Source: Kiritimatiellia bacterium (lineage in GTDB: Bacteria > Verrucomicrobiota > Kiritimatiellia > RFP12 > UBA1067). From it: a stretch of DNA of 5,583 nucleotides. This document shows positions 1-3,671 of this stretch, one piece after another (the first letter of the stretch is position 1; each line of letters begins with the position of its first letter). The notes beneath the pieces were generated by a model. The model worked only from the letters and a program-made list of their open reading frames with translations. It was not told the origin of the DNA and searched no databases. The stretch lies in assembly GCA_017521065.1 (NCBI GenBank), contig JAFXEA010000174.1, positions 1 to 5,583 on the forward strand, in the 5' to 3' direction. Position numbers and translations under genes: made by a program.

Positions 1-38
1 CACTTGAAGAACTGAACAATATCTTTGATGCTTACTGA
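1..38 (+). CDS. C-terminal tail of an upstream gene (partial)
   Basis: Frame 3 is open from the window edge and ends in TGA at 36-38. It reads as a plausible acidic, amphipathic C-terminus (LEELNNIFDAY). Only 11 residues are visible, so no family can be assigned. The other two + frames hit stops sooner. About 77 bp separate this stop from the next start, with no strong terminator. A weak CTAGA/TCTAG 5-bp hairpin (about 53-68) lacks a T-tract. The call rests only on the open frame and protein-like composition. Confidence 0.35.
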   Translation, partial: LEELNNIFDAY

Positions 39-103
39 TTTACAGACTGTTCTAGATTAGCGTCTAGTTGCCTGTAGAACAAATGCCGAGATGATCTTAA
101 CAG

Positions 104-109
104 AAAGGA
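104..109 (+). promoter_or_regulatory. Ribosome binding site of the YozE-family gene
   Basis: AAAGGA lies 6 nt upstream of the ATG at 116. This good Shine-Dalgarno match fixes the start of the downstream gene. No convincing sigma-70 promoter was seen in 39-103. Confidence 0.6.
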
Positions 110-115
110 TGAAAA

Positions 116-334
116 ATGGTCAAGAGTTTCTATTCATGGTTGGTGCAATTCCACGATGATGACACGGCCATAGGCGATCTGGCGCGTGATGCAAGAAGCG
201 ATGCGGATTTCCCGCGGCGCTCGATCTCGTATAGGCATTTGAAAGACTATCTCGAAAGTAAGAACGCCTGTGATGCTGCAATGGATGTCTTTACGGATGC
301 TTTTGCCCAATACAAGGCAACGAGAGCGAATTGA
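116..334 (+). CDS. YozE-family small protein (YozE_SAM_like fold)
   Basis: This 72-aa protein matches the YozE/UPF0346 family over nearly its whole length. It opens with KSFYSWLVQF, has the central DFPRRSISYRHLKDYLES segment (the family's 'FP....Y..I..YLE' core), and ends in an aromatic/acidic helix (FTDAFAQY). The length is typical of the family (about 70-80 aa). YozE proteins are small, soluble, all-helical SAM-like domains, best known from Firmicutes. Their molecular role is not established, so none is assigned. The start is set by AAAGGA at 104-109. The gene is followed 55 bp later by an unrecognised gene on the same strand, so the two may be co-transcribed. Family assignment is from recalled sequence pattern; confidence in the family is high, in function nil. 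Confidence 0.85.
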   Translation: MVKSFYSWLVQFHDDDTAIGDLARDARSDADFPRRSISYRHLKDYLESKNACDAAMDVFTDAFAQYKATRAN

Positions 335-389
335 CCTTACTTGGTGATATCCGTTTCACGTGAATTGGACTGCCAAATGGAGGGTGATA

Positions 390-962
390 ATGAAAGAATT
401 GGAAATACGAGATATAACACAAAGAATTGTTGCGGAAGTTGAGGCAAAACAGAATGAGCCACAAGAACTTTGGGTGTCACTACGCGGTCTTGTTGTCACA
501 GGTAAGGTATTCGCTCCTTTGGGTTTATTGCATGATGTCATCGAATTTTGCCTTGCAGTTTTCGACAGTCTTGAACCAAATGCTTCATTTGACGAGCGTC
601 AGAAACGTGTTGCCCATGCTGAGGCATTGGCAATACTGTTGAATCCGAAAATGGGAGGCATGATTAGGGGATTGTCTGCCAAAGACAATGTTTTCTTAGT
701 GAAATGGGGTGTCTTTACAGGCGCCGGTATGAATGTGTGGGGACAACGTGCCAATGCGTTTTTCAAGGATCCCATCGCAGCAGATGCATTTGCGGCGGAA
801 TTACGACAAGCCGATCACGAAGAAATCATTGTTTCCGTCTGGCTTTATTCGCTATATTCGGCTATCTTTACTTTTGCGCATGGACGAATCCCCGCAGGAG
901 TTTTAGGACTCGCATCATTCGGCATCGGGCTTGCAATGGCTAATGGAGGAACGAAACAATGA
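390..962 (+). CDS. Hypothetical protein, 190 aa, hydrophobic C-terminus
   Basis: I do not recognise this protein. I chose ATG 390 over an in-frame GTG at 360 because TGGAGGG (378-384) lies 5 nt before 390, while 360 has no Shine-Dalgarno. The first ~30 residues form a charged amphipathic helix (IRDITQRIVAEVEAKQ). Residues about 33-60 are hydrophobic with interspersed charges (LVVTGKVFAPLGLLHDVIEF). Residues about 146-163 (IIVSVWLYSLYSAIFTF) and 168-185 (IPAGVLGLASFGIGLAMAN) could be a transmembrane hairpin or a buried core; there is no signal peptide. The TGA stop overlaps the next ATG by 4 bp (ATGA, 959-962), which suggests translational coupling to the AlbA_2 remnant and an original multi-gene operon. 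It could be a membrane-associated partner in an accessory or defence cluster, but nothing in the sequence proves that. Confidence 0.75.
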   Translation: MKELEIRDITQRIVAEVEAKQNEPQELWVSLRGLVVTGKVFAPLGLLHDVIEFCLAVFDSLEPNASFDERQKRVAHAEALAILLNPKMGGMIRGLSAKDNVFLVKWGVFTGAGMNVWGQRANAFFKDPIAADAFAAELRQADHEEIIVSVWLYSLYSAIFTFAHGRIPAGVLGLASFGIGLAMANGGTKQ

Positions 963-1096
963 ACCTTAAAAACAAAATCCTGGTAGGCGAATCATGCTCG
1001 CTTGAATTCAAGCTTGCCCTGAACGAGGACAGGATCAAATGCCTGAAGACGGTGGTCACATTTGCCAACGTCAGAGGCGGATGGGGATTGGCATGA
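959..1096 (+). pseudogene. N-terminal remnant of an AlbA_2/Schlafen-type putative DNA-binding protein
   Basis: The frame starts at ATG 959 inside the stop of the preceding gene (ATGA overlap), with GGAGGA about 8 nt upstream. It encodes 45 aa. It shows the beginning of the AlbA_2 domain (older name: divergent AAA_4): GES..LEFK at residues 10-18, then NEDRIKCLKTVVTFANVRGG at about 22-41. That matches the family pattern 'GES..LEFK......K...AFAN..GG'. The frame then ends at TGA 1094-1096, just where the family continues with a G-x-x-x-x-G(I/V)-D-D segment. A shifted frame (RMGIGM, from about 1079) resembles a poor continuation before it too stops, so a frameshift plus deletion is likely. Full-length members usually have several hundred residues. 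The product is almost certainly non-functional. Confidence 0.75.
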
Positions 1097-1108
1097 AGGA
1101 AAATAGAA

Positions 1109-1225
1109 ATGAACGCTGAAGAACTTGAAAAGATTGTCGCAAGGCACGAAAGGTAGTGTCTGGAGTTGAAGGAGTTCTTCAATGGCGAGTGCATCGAGAC
1201 GGCTTGCGCGTTCTTTCTATATTGA
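1109..1225 (+). pseudogene. Second AlbA_2-type remnant with an in-frame TAG
   Basis: The start ATG 1109 has AAGGA about 8 nt upstream. The first 15 codons read MNAEELEKIVARHER, a common AlbA_2 opening (helix, then a 'GES'-like turn). They are interrupted by TAG at 1154-1156. The same frame resumes with CLELKEFFNGECIETACAFF and stops at TGA 1223-1225. The resumed part matches the family pattern 'LEFKES....E.IETACAFAN', so the TAG sits in the turn before the conserved LEFK strand and probably arose from a sense codon such as TCG. The alignment is lost right after CAF, where the RhuM remnant's ribosome binding site begins. This is a second, independent 5' fragment and not a continuation of 959-1096, because it repeats the same N-terminal region of the domain. 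Confidence 0.65.
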
Positions 1226-1238
1226 CAAGGAGTGAATG

Positions 1239-1487
1239 ATGGCTGATGAGGAAAACAAGATCATACTTTATACGACCGACGACGGGAAGTCGCAGGTTTC
1301 GCTCATGTCGCGGGATGGACGCGTCTGGCTGAACCAAAAGCAGATGGCGGAGCTGTTTGCGGTGTCGAAACCGAACATTTCAATGCTGATTGCCAAGATT
1401 TTTGCCGAAAAGGAGTTGGGTGATTCAGTTGTTAAGTTTTACTTTACAACTGCCGCCGATGGTGAGAATTATAAGGCAGCAATTTAA
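1239..1487 (+). pseudogene. Truncated RhuM-family protein (N-terminal ~82 aa)
   Basis: The frame begins at ATG 1236 or 1239; 1239 fits better because AAGGAG (1227-1232) is then 6 nt away. The product matches the start of the RhuM family (virulence RhuM, PF13310). It has an N-terminal strand pair (IILYTTDDGKSQVSL), the WLNQKQMAELFAVSKPNIS helix-turn-helix-like core (about residues 30-48), then VVKFYFTTAADGENYK. Full-length members have roughly 300 residues and continue after 'DGKNYK' with a 'YNLDVIISVGYRV' segment. Here the match stops abruptly after NYK and TAA follows at 1485-1487, so most of the protein is missing. RhuM genes often sit in restriction-modification or pathogenicity islands; their biochemical role is unclear. 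The retained start, ribosome binding site and HTH-like part could still make a short protein, but decay is the simpler view. Confidence 0.8.
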
Positions 1488-1559
1488 TTGGCAGATGAGG
1501 CGGATTTAGAGGAATTGAAACGCATAGAGGAAGAAGCAAAGAGGCGAAATAAGGAATGA
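1488..1559 (+). pseudogene. Possible C-terminal remnant, charged coiled-coil-like tail
   Basis: Directly after the TAA of the RhuM fragment, and in the same frame, the sequence stays open for 23 codons (LADEADLEELKRIEEEAKRR...) to TGA 1557-1559. The composition is strongly helical and charged, like a protein C-terminus. It has no usable start or ribosome binding site. It may be the 3' end of the RhuM gene or of another gene, joined by an internal deletion near 1475. The family is not recognised. Confidence 0.35.
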
Positions 1560-1768
1560 GAGACACGATAAAAATGATCACGCGGCGGGCGGCGGAGAAG
1601 AGCTCGGCTAGATGGTCGGCGGAGGCTTTTGGTGAAGGGGGGTATGAAGTTGTCCCGCCAGAAGAGGAGGAAGAGTTTCGCAAAAGAGCCGAAGAGGATA
1701 GTCGTCGGCGTCGCCCTGGGATGTATGCCGATGATGATGTGGCAACTGGCACACCGGCGCAAGGATAG
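1556..1768 (+). CDS. Small hypothetical Arg/Glu-rich protein, doubtful
   Basis: This 70-aa frame starts at an ATG overlapping the preceding TGA by 4 bp (ATGA, 1556-1559), a pattern typical of coupled operon genes. It ends at TAG 1766-1768, 19 bp from the convergent rtcR stop. The product is highly charged, with a Glu run (PPEEEEEF, about residues 35-42) and an Arg run (SRRRRPG, about 49-55). No domain is recognised and no independent Shine-Dalgarno is evident. It could be a small basic/acidic protein, the remnant of a larger gene, or a chance frame in G+C-rich sequence. Minus-strand frames over the same stretch are Ser/Arg-rich and look like shadows. Confidence 0.3.
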   Translation: MRDTIKMITRRAAEKSSARWSAEAFGEGGYEVVPPEEEEEFRKRAEEDSRRRRPGMYADDDVATGTPAQG

Positions 1769-1787
1769 GTCGTTGTGAAGTAAGAAG

Positions 1788-3404
1788 TCAGCGGAGGCTC
1801 TTGAACTTCAGGCCGAATTTCGCGAGATATTTTGAGAGGCGGTCTGAATTGTTTGAGGACTTCTTGGTTTTGAAGGAAACGGCGAAGAGTTTTTTGGCGG
1901 CGTCGGCCATCGAGTCGGATTCGCGGCAGACCTTGATTACGTGCTTAAGCTGGATGAGATCAAATTCATCGAGTCTCTGCTTGTAATTATCTCCGAGAAG
2001 TTTTGTCAAGTCTGCATCACAGGCGCAGTTTGTGACGGGCGAATCGGTTTCAGATTGGCAGACGGTACGTTTTCTGCTCAATTCGCCTTTGACGATTTCG
2101 GCAGTAATGCGTCCGCCATCGGCGAGCGTGGACATTCTAACGACCATCGCATTGAGCTCGCGGAAGTTGCCGCTCCAGGGGGGGGCTGGTGCGAGCGCGT
2201 AGGAGAGGAAGAGGTCGCGCGCTTCCTTGTTGAATGAAATGTGCTTGCCGTTTTTTTGACTGAACTTGTTCAGCTCGTATTCAAGATTCGGCTCGATATC
2301 TTCGCGGCGTTCGGCAAGACCTGGCAACTTGAAACTCCAGAGGTCGATGCGCGATAAGAGATCCAGACGGAACTTGTGATTGCACACATCGTCCATCAAA
2401 TCGCGGTTAGTGCCGCAGATGAGAAGAAAATCGCTGTGCTCGTCGCTTGTTGCGCCGAGAGGGCGAAAGGTCTTTTCCTCGATGGCCTTCAGGAGCATCG
2501 CTTGTGCTTCAAGGGGCAGTTCGCCGATTTCATCGAGGAAGATAATGCCGCCGTCGGCTTCCTTGAGATATCCTGTATGATTGCCGTTGGCACCGGAGAA
2601 TGATCCTTTTTTGTGTCCGAAAAGCGCGGATTTCGCGAGGTCGCCGCCGAGTGTTGCACAGTTGACGGCAACGAATTTTCCTTTAACTTTCCCTAATTGT
2701 TTTTTGAGAAGATAAATCTGTTTCGCAAGCTGGCTTTTCCCTGCGCCGGTAGGACCGGTGAGGAGAATAGGTTCCGATGAACGCACGGAAACGCGCTCGA
2801 TCGTCTCGATGAGCTTGTTGAAGGCGGCGTTTTTGGTGTCGATCCCCTGCTTGAGGAAGGTTAAGTCGTCCTGTCGCTCGACTTCAAACCGCTTCGCGAG
2901 TTTATCGTAGCGAGAGAGGTCGAGATCGATTACGGTGTGTGTGCCCTTGGGGTCCTTAGAGTGTCTTACATGACCTTCCTTGGGTGTGGTCTGGATTAGC
3001 TTTGCCGGTAGATGTCGTGATTCGGCGAGGAGGAAGAGGCAGATCTGCTCCACGTGGGAGCCGGTTGACATATGGATGTAATAGCGGGTCTTCTCTTCGT
3101 GGAAGCATGGTGATTTTGCGTAGTCGTAGAACTTTTCGTAAACTTCTTCGAAGTCCCAGGGATTCTTGAGCTCGATGATGTCGAAAACAACTTTTGTTTC
3201 GGGCGAAACGCTTCTGATGTCGGCTTTGATGCGCTCGGCCAGATTCTTGTGTTCGCTGTTGAAAATAAGGTGCAGTTCATCGATCGGGAGTTCTTCCTGC
3301 TGAACGAGACCGATTGTAGGCCGCCAGGTGTCCCAACGGGAAGGACCGCTGCCGCCGTGTGCGTCTTTTTGAGTGCCGAGAACTGATATGACTGTTGTTT
3401 TCAT
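1788..3404 (-). CDS. rtcR: RtcR: CARF-domain sigma-54-dependent activator of RNA repair genes
   Basis: This 538-aa protein has RtcR domain order and typical RtcR length. Residues 1-180 are the CARF sensor: VISVLGTQKDAHGG start, NPWDFEEVYEKFYDYA at 81-96, and the signature STGSHVEQICLFLLAESRHL at 113-132. Residues about 185-440 form the sigma-54 AAA+ domain: Walker A GPTGAGKS 217-224, sigma-54 contact loop GSFSGA 267-272 (a variant of GAFTGA), Walker B IIFLDE with D291/E292, sensor I in GTNRD 331-335, candidate arginine fingers R346/R352, and sensor II R415 in GNFREL. Residues about 475-538 hold the C-terminal Fis-like HTH, ending in RLSKYLAKFGLKF. In the known family, CARF sensing of RNA-damage ligands (RNA ends, reportedly tRNA-derived) relieves repression. 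ATP-driven remodelling of sigma-54 holoenzyme then switches on a divergent operon. ATG 3404 fits the conserved N-terminus, but no Shine-Dalgarno precedes it (CACCTC abuts the ATG). A tract of 8 C (coding strand, 2178-2185) stays in frame. Confidence 0.96.
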   Translation of the reverse strand: MKTTVISVLGTQKDAHGGSGPSRWDTWRPTIGLVQQEELPIDELHLIFNSEHKNLAERIKADIRSVSPETKVVFDIIELKNPWDFEEVYEKFYDYAKSPCFHEEKTRYYIHMSTGSHVEQICLFLLAESRHLPAKLIQTTPKEGHVRHSKDPKGTHTVIDLDLSRYDKLAKRFEVERQDDLTFLKQGIDTKNAAFNKLIETIERVSVRSSEPILLTGPTGAGKSQLAKQIYLLKKQLGKVKGKFVAVNCATLGGDLAKSALFGHKKGSFSGANGNHTGYLKEADGGIIFLDEIGELPLEAQAMLLKAIEEKTFRPLGATSDEHSDFLLICGTNRDLMDDVCNHKFRLDLLSRIDLWSFKLPGLAERREDIEPNLEYELNKFSQKNGKHISFNKEARDLFLSYALAPAPPWSGNFRELNAMVVRMSTLADGGRITAEIVKGELSRKRTVCQSETDSPVTNCACDADLTKLLGDNYKQRLDEFDLIQLKHVIKVCRESDSMADAAKKLFAVSFKTKKSSNNSDRLSKYLAKFGLKFKSLR

Positions 3405-3421
3405 GAGGTGTATATTGTAGC

Positions 3422-3472
3422 ATAGTTTTAAGAAATAATCTATCCAATATTATAATTCCTATCTAAAACTAT
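3422..3472. repeat. Perfect 9-bp inverted repeat near the rtcR start
   Basis: ATAGTTTTA (3422-3430) is matched by its exact reverse complement TAAAACTAT (3464-3472), with a 33-bp AT-rich spacer. The spacer contains the - strand TATAAT at 3454-3449. The position 18-68 bp upstream of the rtcR ATG suits an operator or looping site for rtcR itself. The arms are AT-rich, so chance cannot be excluded. Confidence 0.35.
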
Positions 3473-3502
3473 TAGTGTTTTGCATAGGGCGACAACGCTA
3501 AT
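3471..3502. promoter_or_regulatory. Candidate upstream activator (RtcR) binding site
   Basis: ATTAGTGTT (3471-3479) and AACGCTAAT (3494-3502) form an inverted repeat matching at 8 of 9 positions, with a 14-bp spacer and arm centres 23 bp apart (about two helical turns). Its centre is about 160 bp upstream of the predicted sigma-54 transcription start, within the usual enhancer range for bacterial enhancer-binding proteins. A related half-site, ATTGGTGTT, lies at 3591-3599. Assignment to RtcR is inference: it is the only such regulator in view and its gene is adjacent. Confidence 0.4.
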
Positions 3503-3621
3503 GATGGAATAGAAGATTTGGTAAAAAATATTTTATATATTACACTTTTATAACTAAGTTTGCGGGAAAATTGTGGTTATGCATTATTTTATTGGTGTTA
3601 ACCCTATTCGCGTGAAAGCTT

Positions 3622-3637
3622 TGGCATGATTTTTGCT
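3622..3637 (+). promoter_or_regulatory. Sigma-54 (RpoN) -24/-12 promoter
   Basis: TGGCATG-ATTT-TTGCT matches the sigma-54 consensus TGGCACG-N4-TTGCW at every position but one (C to T, a common variant). The invariant GG (3623-3624) and GC (3635-3636) have the required 10-bp gap. Transcription should start near 3647-3649, giving a leader of about 24 nt before the ATG at 3672. It points toward the tandem AAA+ gene and lies divergent from rtcR, the standard arrangement for an RtcR-controlled operon. Confidence 0.92.
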
Positions 3638-3671
3638 TCGTGCTTTGTGTCGAAAAGAAAGATGAAATACA

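Larger units (their letters stand above)
3405..3671. promoter_or_regulatory. Divergent regulatory region between rtcR and the AAA+ gene
   Basis: This 267-bp AT-rich stretch separates two divergent starts. It holds the sigma-54 promoter (3622-3637) and two inverted repeats, annotated separately. It also holds a 10-bp AT palindrome, AAAATATTTT (3525-3534), that could bend or melt. For rtcR on the - strand there are two weak -10-like hexamers, TATAAT (3454-3449) and TACAAT (3419-3414). Neither has a good -35; the second would give an almost leaderless mRNA. No IHF site matches well. No gene is supported inside. Confidence 0.6.

Noticed and set aside
360..389. GTG 360 as the start of the 190-aa hypothetical gene
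   Set aside because: There is no Shine-Dalgarno before it, whereas TGGAGGG sits at ideal spacing before ATG 390.
1444..1762. Two overlapping - strand frames of 92-102 codons
   Set aside because: They are low-complexity Ser/Arg/Pro-rich translations opposite the charged + frames, and they show no domain.
1769..1790. Terminator between the converging left genes and rtcR
   Set aside because: Only 19 bp separate the stops, and there is no stable stem with a T-tract on either strand.
1941..2603. Plus-strand frames inside rtcR
   Set aside because: They are shadows of the strongly supported - strand RtcR coding sequence.
3405..3671. CRISPR array or small RNA gene in the intergenic region
   Set aside because: CARF domains can suggest CRISPR, but there are no regularly spaced direct repeats here. 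This CARF belongs to RtcR, and the region is explained as a divergent promoter.
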